A stretch of DNA of 64,000 nt from Tenacibaculum sp. 190524A02b (lineage in GTDB: Bacteria; Bacteroidota; Bacteroidia; Flavobacteriales; Flavobacteriaceae): NCBI RefSeq assembly GCF_964036645.1, contig NZ_OZ038525.1, positions 2,564,501 through 2,628,500 of the forward strand, in the 5' to 3' direction. Below are positions 9,390 through 20,018 of the stretch, piece after piece. The position numbers and the translations under genes are program-made. The stretch's first letter is position 1. Each line of letters starts with the position of its first letter. The notes beneath the pieces were generated by a model that saw only the letters and a program-made list of their open reading frames with translations, was not told the origin of the DNA and made no database searches.

Positions 9390-12300
9390 ATGCAAATAAA
9401 CAATAAAAATAACCTCACAAATAAAGAAGTTACTACAAAGCCTTCGCATAAAGCCATTGCGTTGTTTTTTATATTTACTTTTTTACAAAGTTTACTCCCA
9501 CATCATCAATTATGGGCTAACAATAATGGTCCAAATGCTCCTGAAGCCATGGCTTTTGAACCCGTTGATGCTACTGATATGGTTAACTTAGCAACGGGTG
9601 ATATGTCTTATGTATTACCTATATTAAACGTGCCAAGTCCTGAAGGAGGCTATCCTTTGGCACTATCCTATCACGCTGGCATTGCTATGGATCAACAAGC
9701 TTCATGGGTTGGTTTAGGTTGGTCTTTGAATCCTGGTGCTATTAATAGATCTATAAATGGCTTTCCAGATGACTGGAAAGATTCCAAAAGAACAGATATG
9801 ATATATAATATTGGAGGAGAATCTACAAGTAATAAATTATCATTAAGCGTAGGTTGGGGAGGTAATGGAAAATATTCTGTGGGTTTATACTCTGCTTGGG
9901 GTGAAAATAGAGCCTTTGGAGGTGAAACATCTAGCTATTTTGCTTTTGGAGCTCATGCAGGTTTTAAAGGAAAAGATGCTACTTTGGGAATTAATGCAGG
10001 TTCAAACGGAATTGGTATTTCATATGCTAGTAATAGAATTGGAGGAGGTGGTATTTCTTTAAACTCCACAAAAAATGGACTAGGTATATCGTTAACATCA
10101 ACTAGTGGAGGAAACTTTAATATAGCAAATGTAGGAACATCTAAAAATAACAACTCAGCATCTTCAGCTACTTCTTATTCACAATCAGGAAGTGCCATAA
10201 TGGTAGATTTTAGTCTTTATTTTAAAGCTTTAAAAATAAACTTGAATTATTCAAAGTCTCCAAAGCTTAGATACTGGAACCATGATAAAAAAACATATAC
10301 TGCTACGGGTACTTTATACTCTGGCCAATTAAATGAAGTATTATCTTCTCAAAACACAAAGCTACCATATTTACAAGATTTTGATGCGTATGAGGTAAAG
10401 AACAATACTGATAGGTCTAAAGCAAATTACGACAATAATTTAACAAACTTAGCCTTCGATCATTATAGTATTGCTGCGCAAGGTTTATCTGCTACAATGT
10501 CTCCAGTAATTAGTAATTCTGGTACTATTCACCAAATGAGAAGGGATATTAACACTCATACTATTGATGGAGAACATAATACAATTATGCCCTATAGGAA
10601 AAGATCTTTTTCTAAAAGTATTGGAACCAATAACACCATTCACTTTTACATGGATAATGAATATTCATCATACTTATCTCTATCTTCAAACTTGTTAAAT
10701 ATTCCACCACCAGCCGAACATACAAGACCTTCTGAGCTTTTCGATGGATTCGAGGCTGAAAACAGTTCTTTAAATACTTCCTTTACTAATAATGGAATAA
10801 CATTTAATAATTATAATGAAAACTCTAAGAGAATAACTAAAGGGTCTTACATTGAAACTTTTACCAATAAACAAATTCTAAATTCAAATATTCTAGGTTT
10901 TACCAACTCTCTTACTAACCGTGATGATTACAATGAAGATGGTATTGGCGGATTTAAAATTACAACTTCAGATGGTAAAACATATTTTTATACAATACCT
11001 GTTTATCAAAAAGAAAAGTTTGACAGAAGCTCTTCTTTAAAACACGATATAGAAGATAAATTTTTTGAACAACATTCTTTAGATAGTTATGCTACTCATT
11101 GGCTTTTAACCGCCATTGTTGGCCCCGATTATATAGATACGAATGGAAATTATATTATAGATAAAAATGACTATGGATATTGGGTTAATTTTGATTACGG
11201 AAAATGGACAGATGGATATACATGGAGAACTCCTCTTGAAGGTTATGAGTTTAATGAAAAGTCTAAAAGTTATGGATGGGGAAGCAAAGAAATTTATTAC
11301 CTAGATAGAATAAAAACAAGAACTCATACAGCTCTCTTTGTAAAGGAAGCAAGAAAAGATAATAAATCTAGTAAAATTAAAATAGGCAATAGTAAAACAG
11401 ATAGAAAATGGTATACCGAAATACTACTCGGCTTCTCAGATTATAATATGTTTAAAGGAACAGACAATAAAATCTATAAACCAGGTCTATATGAAAATTA
11501 CGCTTTCAACTCTTACTTTGACGCAAATAATCAATCTATTAGAGCAGACAATAGTTTTTATTATAATTCAAAAGAACAAAAAACGTTAAGATTAAAAGAA
11601 ATATTACTTTTAAACAATAGTGATATTCCTATTAATTTTTCAAAAGCCAATGGAGAAAAACCTATTGAAATTGGAGAAATGTTTTTTACTGAAAGACAAA
11701 GAGTAACATGTTGTAAAGGAGAAGGTCACACCCTTATTTATGATAGTGGTGATAAAGTAGTTCAAAAAGCAAATAAAAAGTGGAAAGGCCACTATTATCA
11801 GCAAATAATGGATGAAAGTGATGTAGAAACCTCATCTTTTAACTTAAGAGAAAAAGCCATTCAAGTTATAGATTTTAAACACGACTATTCTTTATTAAAA
11901 AACACACCTAATTCAGAAGCTACATCTAAGGGAAGATTAACGTTAACGGAATTAAATATAAAGGGTAAAGCTGGAAATAACATTACTCCTCCATATAAGT
12001 TTGATTATTATAACAGTGAAAATTACAATCCAAAAAACAGAGATGATTGGGGGTATACGAAAAACAATCCAGCGTCAAGCAGTCTTAAATCAATAACTAA
12101 TCCATTAGGAGGTAAAATAAATATTGAATATGAAACAGATGATTATTACGAAGAAGCTTCTATTTCAAAAAGAGTTTATGAAAATGGGTTACAGTTCAAA
12201 TTTTACAATTACAACAACAAACTACGTTTTGATGTTGAAAAAGCTCCTGAAAGTGAGGTTCAAGGTAATTTTTCTGATTATTTTAATATAGGAACTCCAA

Positions 12301-14537
12301 TAATTGCAGACATATGGGCTTGTTTAGCACATGAATATAATGATTGGGGATGTAAATCTAGAAGTGGTAGTATCAACATTCCTCTTAAGGAGATTGATGT
12401 AGTCACAGTTTCGGATAACAAAGTTACATTTGAAACTAGTCTTTCCTATACAAGTAATCATAGAGATGGTCTTAATTGGCTTTATGATGCTGGACCAATG
12501 GGTAATGATTTTTCAAGACATATTATGCAAAACACAAGAAGAGGAGCATGCCCAGATTTGAGTGGTGGTTGCTCAAATAGAACACGGGTAACATTTCAAT
12601 ATAAATTAATCGCTCAAAACTCTCAAAAAAACCTAGCCGGTGGGGGCCTAAGAGTAAAAAAAATAGGTGTTTTTGAAAATGATACTGAAGTTTCTTCTAA
12701 AACATACTATTATAACATTCCTAATTTCGATCAAAACCCTACAAGTACAGGATATAAATCTTCAGGAACTACCTCGTATGCACCTTCAAAGCATGATAAA
12801 GATATACTTTATTTAAATGAATTACCTAGTCCTGGAATTGTATATAAAAATGTAAAAGTTCTCAATAGTGATGGAACTTATAATTTATATGATTTTAAAG
12901 GACTTGATAAAGCAGTAGGAACTAACGATAACTTTAGTATGGGAGATATCTTAAAAATTAAAGTAGCTCAAAATGCAGATTATACATCTAAACACATAAA
13001 ATCTACAACAACAATTTCGAAGATCAATATAAAAAAATATGAAGAAACTAAAAACTTTGGAAGCATTGGTAGGCTAATAAAAGTAGCTTCTTATAATTCA
13101 AATGATCAATTACTAAGAAAAGTTGTAAATTCTTATAAAACCGATTTTAATGCACAAAAGCAAGGTGTGGTAGAAGAGTCCTTTAATTCATATAAATACA
13201 TTGATAATAAGGATGAGCAAAAGATAAACTACAACATTTCAGTTGCTTCTATTAAAAAAATCCCTTCTGTTTTAAGAAGTACAACAACTTTTGAAAATGG
13301 ATATTCATTTTTTAAAGACTATAATTCTTTTGATTTTAACACAGGAGAGCCTCTGGATATAATAACCACATTAAGCAATGGCACTACTTTTAAAACACGA
13401 AATATTCCTGCGTATACAATACCCGAATACTCTGGTGAATTAGATAAAAATGAAGATGGGGTTCCTGATGGTTTTGGAATGGGATCTAAAGTAGATAACC
13501 CCACCAATAAAAACATGCTAACACAACAAGCCATTAATTTAACTCAAATAAAAGGAAGTAGGAATCAATGGAAAACAACTAGTGCAAATATTACTACATG
13601 GAACAAGAATTGGTTATATCGTAACTATGATGGTAGTTTATTCAAACCTAGAAGTAATGCCGCTAAAATATGGAGAAAACATAAAAATTATGTTTGGAAA
13701 GGGCCTATTGAAAATGATGGTGCTTATGCAGGTTATCTTGGAGATTTTGATAACTTCAATTGGATCTACCCTAACGAACAAACAAATTTAAATTGGACAG
13801 CAACTTCCACTATTAATTTATATAACCATTTTTCATCTCCATTAGAAACTATTGATATTAATGGTAACAAAATGGCTTCTGTAATGAATGGAGATAATAC
13901 TAAAGTTGAAGCCGTTGCTAATGCAGGATATACAGAAATATTTTACAGTGGAGCTGAAAATAGAATAAATAACTCTAACTTTTTAGGTAAAGAAATTCAA
14001 GGAGCTAATTACAGAGACAATTCGTTGGCTCACACAGGACAATATTCTCTAAAACTAAGTTCAGGGGATAAAGGGTATCATATGGCAATGCATATAGGAG
14101 ATTCCCACCGCGCTGGGGATTACAAAATTTCTGTATGGATTAATAAAGCTAATGCAGATAAAGCTAGAATATTTATTAATGATGAATTAAAATCATTTAA
14201 TGGTGAGAGTATCACCTCTGGTAACTGGATACAGTTAAATCATTATGAATCATTATCTGCTGAATATGAAGAAATTTATGTAACGGCTCTTACAGGTAGT
14301 ACTTTATACGCAGACGACTTTAGAATTCATCCTCTAGAAGCTTCTATGACCAGTTACGTGTACAATGAATGGGGAGAGCTTTCCTATATTATTGGCGCCA
14401 ATAACTTAGCTACTAAATATGAATATGACGCTGCTGGTAGGTTATTTAAAACTTATAACGAAGTGATAGATACTCCAACTATAACTGGAGGATTTAAAGA
14501 AGTTAGCAAAAACACCTATCACTATAAAACACAATAA
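9390..14537 (+). CDS. Giant secreted YD/RHS-like protein, upstream partner
   Basis: 1715 residues. The N-terminus has an unusually long leader (about 45 residues, hydrophobic stretch around 28-40 with ALFFIFTFLQSLL). It then shows the SpvB/RHS-type shell opening used by Bacteroidetes: DMVNLATGDMSYVLPI, ALSYHAG, SWVGLGWSLNPGAINR. A Gly/Ser-rich segment (about 150-290) and long beta-rich stretches follow, with EF-hand-like DxNxDG motifs (DKNEDGVPDG; DTNGNYIIDKNDYG). It ends with YD motifs (YVYNEWGELSYI, TKYEYDAAGRLFKTY). The stop is two bases from the next ATG, so it is translated with the RHS protein. I infer the two form one split shell. No protease or toxin motif recognised. Confidence 0.75.
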   Translation: MQINNKNNLTNKEVTTKPSHKAIALFFIFTFLQSLLPHHQLWANNNGPNAPEAMAFEPVDATDMVNLATGDMSYVLPILNVPSPEGGYPLALSYHAGIAMDQQASWVGLGWSLNPGAINRSINGFPDDWKDSKRTDMIYNIGGESTSNKLSLSVGWGGNGKYSVGLYSAWGENRAFGGETSSYFAFGAHAGFKGKDATLGINAGSNGIGISYASNRIGGGGISLNSTKNGLGISLTSTSGGNFNIANVGTSKNNNSASSATSYSQSGSAIMVDFSLYFKALKINLNYSKSPKLRYWNHDKKTYTATGTLYSGQLNEVLSSQNTKLPYLQDFDAYEVKNNTDRSKANYDNNLTNLAFDHYSIAAQGLSATMSPVISNSGTIHQMRRDINTHTIDGEHNTIMPYRKRSFSKSIGTNNTIHFYMDNEYSSYLSLSSNLLNIPPPAEHTRPSELFDGFEAENSSLNTSFTNNGITFNNYNENSKRITKGSYIETFTNKQILNSNILGFTNSLTNRDDYNEDGIGGFKITTSDGKTYFYTIPVYQKEKFDRSSSLKHDIEDKFFEQHSLDSYATHWLLTAIVGPDYIDTNGNYIIDKNDYGYWVNFDYGKWTDGYTWRTPLEGYEFNEKSKSYGWGSKEIYYLDRIKTRTHTALFVKEARKDNKSSKIKIGNSKTDRKWYTEILLGFSDYNMFKGTDNKIYKPGLYENYAFNSYFDANNQSIRADNSFYYNSKEQKTLRLKEILLLNNSDIPINFSKANGEKPIEIGEMFFTERQRVTCCKGEGHTLIYDSGDKVVQKANKKWKGHYYQQIMDESDVETSSFNLREKAIQVIDFKHDYSLLKNTPNSEATSKGRLTLTELNIKGKAGNNITPPYKFDYYNSENYNPKNRDDWGYTKNNPASSSLKSITNPLGGKINIEYETDDYYEEASISKRVYENGLQFKFYNYNNKLRFDVEKAPESEVQGNFSDYFNIGTPIIADIWACLAHEYNDWGCKSRSGSINIPLKEIDVVTVSDNKVTFETSLSYTSNHRDGLNWLYDAGPMGNDFSRHIMQNTRRGACPDLSGGCSNRTRVTFQYKLIAQNSQKNLAGGGLRVKKIGVFENDTEVSSKTYYYNIPNFDQNPTSTGYKSSGTTSYAPSKHDKDILYLNELPSPGIVYKNVKVLNSDGTYNLYDFKGLDKAVGTNDNFSMGDILKIKVAQNADYTSKHIKSTTTISKINIKKYEETKNFGSIGRLIKVASYNSNDQLLRKVVNSYKTDFNAQKQGVVEESFNSYKYIDNKDEQKINYNISVASIKKIPSVLRSTTTFENGYSFFKDYNSFDFNTGEPLDIITTLSNGTTFKTRNIPAYTIPEYSGELDKNEDGVPDGFGMGSKVDNPTNKNMLTQQAINLTQIKGSRNQWKTTSANITTWNKNWLYRNYDGSLFKPRSNAAKIWRKHKNYVWKGPIENDGAYAGYLGDFDNFNWIYPNEQTNLNWTATSTINLYNHFSSPLETIDINGNKMASVMNGDNTKVEAVANAGYTEIFYSGAENRINNSNFLGKEIQGANYRDNSLAHTGQYSLKLSSGDKGYHMAMHIGDSHRAGDYKISVWINKANADKARIFINDELKSFNGESITSGNWIQLNHYESLSAEYEEIYVTALTGSTLYADDFRIHPLEASMTSYVYNEWGELSYIIGANNLATKYEYDAAGRLFKTYNEVIDTPTITGGFKEVSKNTYHYKTQ

Positions 14538-14539
14538 TC

Positions 14540-17500
14540 ATGAAAAAGAATTTTATATCTATTTTTTTTATAGTATTTCTCAATACTTTGCTCACTCCCT
14601 TGTTAGCACAACACGGTTGTATAAAAGTAGTTAATGGAACCCTAAATTTTGATGGTACTAATCATCAAACATTACGAGTAGTTATTAACAAAAATCCTGA
14701 AAATTGTGTTGGTAGTTCATTAGGCATTGGTAGACACCCTTCATGGCTTAGCATTCAGCAACATGAAGACTATATTGATGTTAGTTGCGTGCCTAATACT
14801 TCAGGAACTTGTAGAACCGCTGAAGTATTTTTTAATGATGGTACGGATAACCCACATATTCCTCCTTCTCCAAGAGGAAGTATTAGAGTTATACAAACTA
14901 CTTCAGGAGAAGAAAACTTAAACTGGATTCAAAGTGAGCAACGAGACATTAATGGAAAAGTAATTGCCAAAGCTCGTAATTATTTCAATGTACTAGGAAA
15001 AAGTACTCAATCTCAAAGTGTAGATATTAAAACGGGAAAAACTTGGGTTTCACAAACCATGTATGATTCTCACGGAAGACCTGCTCTCCAAAGTTTAAGC
15101 GCTCCCTCTGCGGCTTGTACCAGTAATGGTTTTCAATATGTAAATGGTTTTATTAGAAATGAAGGTGGTGCTTATTTTACTAAATACAATTTTGAAAATA
15201 ATCCTGAAAATCCTTCCGAAGTTGGTAGTTTTGACAATTCTGTTGGCTGGTATTATAGTGAAAGTAACAATACCGAGCCCTACCAAGATAAAACCACCCG
15301 ACCATATTCACGTACTATTTATAGTGAGTTAAACCCTGGTGCTATTTTAAAAACAATTGGTGGTAATCAAATAAATGGCGAGTGGAAAAATGGGTATTCT
15401 TTTTCCATGCCTGCTGGTCAAGAACTTTCACAACATGTTGCTTTTAATGATCCCAAATACAATACACAGAAAATTGTTAAAACTGTTACTAGAGATGTAC
15501 ACGGAATAGAAAATGTAGTCTTTACAGATACAGATGGAAACACTTTAGCAACTGCAAGAAGCGGAAATGAAGAAGGCAATCCAAATAATACGCGTACCTC
15601 AACCATTTCTATTGGCACACAAGGATTTGTTGATATTCATATTCCTGTGGGGAGAAAAGGTATTTCTTTTTCAGGGAATCAAGGAAACATTATAGAAATT
15701 TATGATTTGATTACAGAAAAAAGAGTTGGTATTAAAGAGGAATACTTTTTACCTCCTGGTTTTTATCGAATTGCCGTAAGTAATCCTGATACCTACACAG
15801 CAGGAAATATTTCCGTAACCTATCCTGAAAACTATTATGATTATAGTTTAAATGAATATGATACTACTGGACGTTTAGTTGCTTCTTACCAACCTTTACG
15901 AGACGGAAATCAAAACAAATTAAAAAGCGAATTTCGTTACAACTCTTTAGGGCAGCTAGAATACACTAAAAGCCCTGATGAAGGAGATGCTTGGTTTAAA
16001 TACCGTAAAGATGGGCAAATACGTTTTTCACAAAACAGCAAGCAAAAGGAACAAAATCAAATGTCTTATACCAGTTACGATCAAAGAGGAAGACCTATTG
16101 AAAGTGGTGTTTACACCTCGCCAAAACCTTTAAATTTTTCACAATTGAATCCTGATGGACTGGTTCCTGCTGGTTTTCGTTCTGAAAAACATATTACCGT
16201 ATATGACAAAGCTGATAATCAAGGTTTGGTTGCTGCTTTTGGGGATGACTTTAGAAGAAATATTTACAATGCGCAACAGTTTCTAGCTGGTAATGTGGCT
16301 AAAACCTACACGGAAAACCCAAAAACTACTACAACTTGGTATAATTATGATATTTATGGACGTGTAGTATGGATAGCTCAAAAGATAGAAGGATTAGAGG
16401 GAGTGAAAACTATTGATTATGAATACGATGCAATTACTGGTTTGGTAAACAAAGTTATCTATCAAAAAATGTTTTTATCAGAACAATTTGTACATCGTTA
16501 CACCTATGATCCTGATAATTACAAACTGGTTAAAGTAGAAACTTCTTTAGACAATAAAACCTATACTGAACATGCTAATTATGAATACTATGAAACGGGT
16601 GCTTTAAAGAGTATTGATTTAGCAGAAGGCTTACAAGGTATTGACTATGTATACAATTTAAACGGCGCCTTAAAAAGTATCAATCATCCAAGTTTGAGTA
16701 AAGATAAAGACCCTGGTGGTGATGCTAATGATCTTTTTGGAATGAACATCCATTATTATAATGGTGATTATTTACGTAATACCCCTAAACCTATTCCAAA
16801 TATAAGTAATGGTATTGATCAATATAATGGAAACATTAAAGCCATTACTAGTAATACTAATAGACCTAATGAAGTCAGTCAACCAAACACCTATGTATAT
16901 AAATACAATCGAAACAATTGGCTAACTGACGCTCGTTATAACTATCAAGGTAATTTTGAGAGTAACTACAATGCTATTGAAAACTATGCAACAATTATTG
17001 ATACAGGGAATTCTGAAAATCATAGAGCTACCAAAAAGATCAAGTGGCTGCCTGGTTTTAAAGCCGTAGAAGGTAGTTATGTAAATGCTAAAATTGTAGA
17101 TAGCGATACTGGAAAAGCCGATTACGATGTTTCTAACATTACCTACGACGCCAATGGAAATATTCAAAGTTTACGACGTAATAAAAATAAAGAAAACGGT
17201 AGCAATGCTATGGATCAATTATCCTATGCCTACAAAACCGATCAACCCAATCAATTATTACGTGTTGATGATGCTGTTACTGAAAATACCAATGCTAATG
17301 ACATTAAAGATCAGCATGGAGAAAACTATAAGTATAATGCTATTGGGCAACTCATAGAAGACCATGAACATGTAACTCCAGAAAATCCTGATGATATTAT
17401 CCGTTATTCGTATACAGCTAGTGGTTTAGTATCTGAAGTCACTCGTAAAAACCAACCACTGGTAAAATTCTTTTATGATGATAGAGGACATCGTGTACGT

Positions 17501-18688
17501 AAAGAAGCTTATAGTCAAAGTGGAAATAGTACCATTACGTATTATGTTAGAGATGCTTCTGGAACGCCTATGGGAATTTATAATTACCTTAATTCGGAAG
17601 TTTCCGGAGAAAGAGGTGCTCCTCCAACTTTAGTCGAAAACACTATATACGGAGCAAGTCGTTTAGGAGTTTACAAACGTAATACAAATGGAGAAGACAT
17701 TAACCTATACCAATTAACTGATCATTTAGGAAATGTACGTGCTGTAGTGGGAAAAACTAGCTCTGGGCAAGCTATTGGCTTATCTAGCGCTACCGATTAC
17801 TATCCTTTTGGAATGGCGATGCCGAAGCGTACTGTGAATGGTGCAGAAAAATACAGATACACCTACCAAGGACAAGAAAAAGACCCTAAAACTGGTAAAG
17901 AAGCTTTTCAATTACGTTTATGGGACGGTAGAATTGGTCGATGGTTAACTACGGATCCTTATGGAGAATTTTCATCTCCGTATCTGGGAATGGCAAACAA
18001 TCCAATTACCGCAACAGATCCAAATGGCGGATGCACTTCTTGTTTTAATTTTAATACACTTCAAGCAATAGGAGACGCTGCTTTTATTTATGGTGAAGGA
18101 GGTTTTTTACATTCTGATTATTTTCTAGATGAGGTTTTTATAACCAATAAAACTCCTAATTCAGACTTCAAAGCATGGAAGCATGCTCCTTTTATAAGTT
18201 TCGGAACTACTCCACCTACTAGTATTGCTCAAATACAATATACGTTTACTCCAACTTCTGGTCACCCAGTTTGGGGAACTGGAGGTGGAACTGATGAAAT
18301 GGGAAGAAAACTAGGACCAAATGGTGAGCTATACGATCCTATATATACTGATGAATTATTAATCCCTGGAGGTGGAGGAGGTAGCTTCAGAGTTCTTGGG
18401 AATGGTAGTACATATTCATTAATAAAAAGAGGAATCCAAGGAATACAAACTGGATTAGGTGCTCAAGGTCATTATGATACTATTAAAACAAAACTAGCAC
18501 CTTATGAATTTAACGCTGCATTCATAACAAAAGAGTTTATTGTTAGATTAGATACTAGGACTATAGATTCTACTCAAACTACTATTTGGCTTCATGGTTC
18601 AAAGAAACAACTAAACTATATAAGAGATTCAATTAACAGCGCACATAATAAAGCTAGAAAAGAAGCTTTAAACTATTTTACATATTAA
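14540..18688 (+). CDS. RHS repeat protein with RHS core and unrecognised C-terminal tip
   Basis: 1382 residues. Signal peptide to about residue 24 (LLAQ), then a short beta domain with paired Cys (about 25-130, loosely BACON-like), many YD repeats (for example YDTTGRLVASYQ, YDIYGRVVWIAQ, YDANGNIQSLRRN, YNAIGQLIEDHE), and the RHS-associated core at about 1085-1165 with DYYPFGM, LRLWDGRIGRWLTTDP and DPNGG. About 215 residues follow the core as a variable tip with a CTSC pair, Gly-rich stretches and a charged helical end; no catalytic motif is recognised. In polymorphic toxins this position holds the effector. No same-strand immunity gene follows: the next genes are on the other strand. A REP-like hairpin ends the operon. 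Confidence 0.88.
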   Translation: MKKNFISIFFIVFLNTLLTPLLAQHGCIKVVNGTLNFDGTNHQTLRVVINKNPENCVGSSLGIGRHPSWLSIQQHEDYIDVSCVPNTSGTCRTAEVFFNDGTDNPHIPPSPRGSIRVIQTTSGEENLNWIQSEQRDINGKVIAKARNYFNVLGKSTQSQSVDIKTGKTWVSQTMYDSHGRPALQSLSAPSAACTSNGFQYVNGFIRNEGGAYFTKYNFENNPENPSEVGSFDNSVGWYYSESNNTEPYQDKTTRPYSRTIYSELNPGAILKTIGGNQINGEWKNGYSFSMPAGQELSQHVAFNDPKYNTQKIVKTVTRDVHGIENVVFTDTDGNTLATARSGNEEGNPNNTRTSTISIGTQGFVDIHIPVGRKGISFSGNQGNIIEIYDLITEKRVGIKEEYFLPPGFYRIAVSNPDTYTAGNISVTYPENYYDYSLNEYDTTGRLVASYQPLRDGNQNKLKSEFRYNSLGQLEYTKSPDEGDAWFKYRKDGQIRFSQNSKQKEQNQMSYTSYDQRGRPIESGVYTSPKPLNFSQLNPDGLVPAGFRSEKHITVYDKADNQGLVAAFGDDFRRNIYNAQQFLAGNVAKTYTENPKTTTTWYNYDIYGRVVWIAQKIEGLEGVKTIDYEYDAITGLVNKVIYQKMFLSEQFVHRYTYDPDNYKLVKVETSLDNKTYTEHANYEYYETGALKSIDLAEGLQGIDYVYNLNGALKSINHPSLSKDKDPGGDANDLFGMNIHYYNGDYLRNTPKPIPNISNGIDQYNGNIKAITSNTNRPNEVSQPNTYVYKYNRNNWLTDARYNYQGNFESNYNAIENYATIIDTGNSENHRATKKIKWLPGFKAVEGSYVNAKIVDSDTGKADYDVSNITYDANGNIQSLRRNKNKENGSNAMDQLSYAYKTDQPNQLLRVDDAVTENTNANDIKDQHGENYKYNAIGQLIEDHEHVTPENPDDIIRYSYTASGLVSEVTRKNQPLVKFFYDDRGHRVRKEAYSQSGNSTITYYVRDASGTPMGIYNYLNSEVSGERGAPPTLVENTIYGASRLGVYKRNTNGEDINLYQLTDHLGNVRAVVGKTSSGQAIGLSSATDYYPFGMAMPKRTVNGAEKYRYTYQGQEKDPKTGKEAFQLRLWDGRIGRWLTTDPYGEFSSPYLGMANNPITATDPNGGCTSCFNFNTLQAIGDAAFIYGEGGFLHSDYFLDEVFITNKTPNSDFKAWKHAPFISFGTTPPTSIAQIQYTFTPTSGHPVWGTGGGTDEMGRKLGPNGELYDPIYTDELLIPGGGGGSFRVLGNGSTYSLIKRGIQGIQTGLGAQGHYDTIKTKLAPYEFNAAFITKEFIVRLDTRTIDSTQTTIWLHGSKKQLNYIRDSINSAHNKARKEALNYFTY

Positions 18689-18781
18689 ACTAAAACTAGA
18701 TAACTCTAATATAAAAAATATGGATTGTTAACACAGTAATGTTTTTCGAATCATGTGTCAGTAGGCAATATGATAAATATT

Positions 18782-18815
18782 AAAACTACTTTACAGTAAA
18801 ATGTAGAGTAGTTTT
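18782..18815. repeat. REP-like nested palindrome, copy 1 (also terminates the RHS operon)
   Basis: Outer arms AAAACTACT / AGTAGTTTT enclose an inner stem TACA / TGTA around GTAAAA. A T-run follows, so it can terminate transcription on the plus strand. An almost identical element lies in the opposite orientation at 40891-40924, directly upstream of a RAYT transposase gene. Confidence 0.7.
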
Positions 18816-18851
18816 TTTATGTAGCATAAGTCTAATCTACCTTAATTACAG

Positions 18852-19898
18852 TTAAAATCGTATTTTCTTTCCTTCTAAGGTTCCTCGGAAATATTTTCCA
18901 TTTATAATGAGTAATAACTCTCCATATTTCCCTTTTTTTATACTGGAATCTACCCCAAAAATTTTGTTATCAAACAAACTAACCACTTCTTCATTTGAAC
19001 AGTGCCCTACCACAATATGTTCTGAGTTTATATCATGTAAGATCTCGCAAACATCTTTATCTTTCAAATTTTTATCAAGAAAATACCCTCGATACCATAT
19101 CAAGCTTGATGCTCCATAATAGTTTTTATAAAAATCTGTAGCTTTCATTTCTTTCTTGCTACGATCTATAGATTTCCTCATAATATCATTTATGTTTTTG
19201 ATATTAAAATCGTTTATAGCTAAGAAATCTTTTGAAATTCCACCATGTACAAACACATTGTTATTTATTTTTAAAATTGTAGATTTTGAACGTAACCACC
19301 TACCAATAAGTGTATTTTTTCCGTATAATTCATTATACTCTACATTCAATAACTTAGAAGTTGATTGATATTTTTCATTTATATACCTTAAATCTTCATG
19401 AAGAATCATATACTCGTGATTCCCTAATAAAAAATGCACTCGACCACCTTTTATTTTTGCCTGTTTTTCAAGCTTATAAATTAACCAAAGCATTTCATTA
19501 ACCTTATCACCCCTGTCAAAAATATCTCCAACAATTACTAAATGTCCTTTACCAAAATTCCAATTTAGTTTCTTATCTATTATTTTGTTGTTTTTTAATA
19601 TTTCTACTGCTAAGTCATATTGTCCATGAATATCACTTAGAGCGGCTATTTTCTTTATTTTGTTATAAACAGCTTTTTCAGGATGAAATATTGTATTATA
19701 GACATTGGCTTCTAAAGTCTTTGAAAAAACTTGCCCCTTTATTACTGATTTTTCAATCAATTTATTTTTTTCAATAAATATATAAGGGCCATCAGAAAAT
19801 TTATTCTGAACACCATTAGTATTCTTTATGCTTTGACAAAATGCGGGGAATGTAGTTAAAGAGACTATTATTAATATAATAATTTTTTTAATCATCAA
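18852..19898 (-). CDS. Secreted PPP-type metallophosphoesterase
   Basis: 348 residues. Signal peptide of about 22 residues (ends PAFCQ). All metal motifs of the calcineurin/PPP superfamily are present in order: SDIHGQYD, GDIFDRGD, LGNHEYM, FVHGG and VVGHC. The GDxxDRG/GNHE pattern is that of PPP Ser/Thr-type phosphatases (the Shewanella-like/bacterial PPP branch) rather than nucleotidases. With the signal peptide it should act in the periplasm or outside; the substrate is unknown. It is convergent with the RHS operon and is the first gene of a minus-strand array of short genes. It is not an obvious immunity gene. Confidence 0.88.
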   Translation of the reverse strand: MMIKKIIILIIVSLTTFPAFCQSIKNTNGVQNKFSDGPYIFIEKNKLIEKSVIKGQVFSKTLEANVYNTIFHPEKAVYNKIKKIAALSDIHGQYDLAVEILKNNKIIDKKLNWNFGKGHLVIVGDIFDRGDKVNEMLWLIYKLEKQAKIKGGRVHFLLGNHEYMILHEDLRYINEKYQSTSKLLNVEYNELYGKNTLIGRWLRSKSTILKINNNVFVHGGISKDFLAINDFNIKNINDIMRKSIDRSKKEMKATDFYKNYYGASSLIWYRGYFLDKNLKDKDVCEILHDINSEHIVVGHCSNEEVVSLFDNKIFGVDSSIKKGKYGELLLIINGKYFRGTLEGKKIRF

Positions 19899-19910
19899 TT
19901 TATTTTTGTT

Positions 19911-19986
19911 TAACGGTTAGTATAAGAATAGTAGCCGACTACGTTGCACTTACCTTTTCTTTTGCAAGAAAGATGAAGCGGGCTAC
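19911..19986. repeat. Palindromic spacer of the first cassette-like array
   Basis: Between the phosphatase and the next minus-strand gene: GTAGCC at 19931-19936 pairs with GGCTAC at 19981-19986, and between them CTTTTCTT and AAGAAAG pair around TTGC, giving one long imperfect hairpin. It starts with TAACGGTTAG. It resembles the folded attC-type spacers between integron cassettes, but a canonical attC core is not evident. Confidence 0.4.
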
Positions 19987-20018
19987 AAACCTCTAATTTA
20001 TTACTGTTACGACTATTC

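Noticed and set aside
18852..19898. Immunity gene for the RHS tip
   Set aside because: It has a signal peptide and a complete phosphatase motif set and is on the opposite strand.
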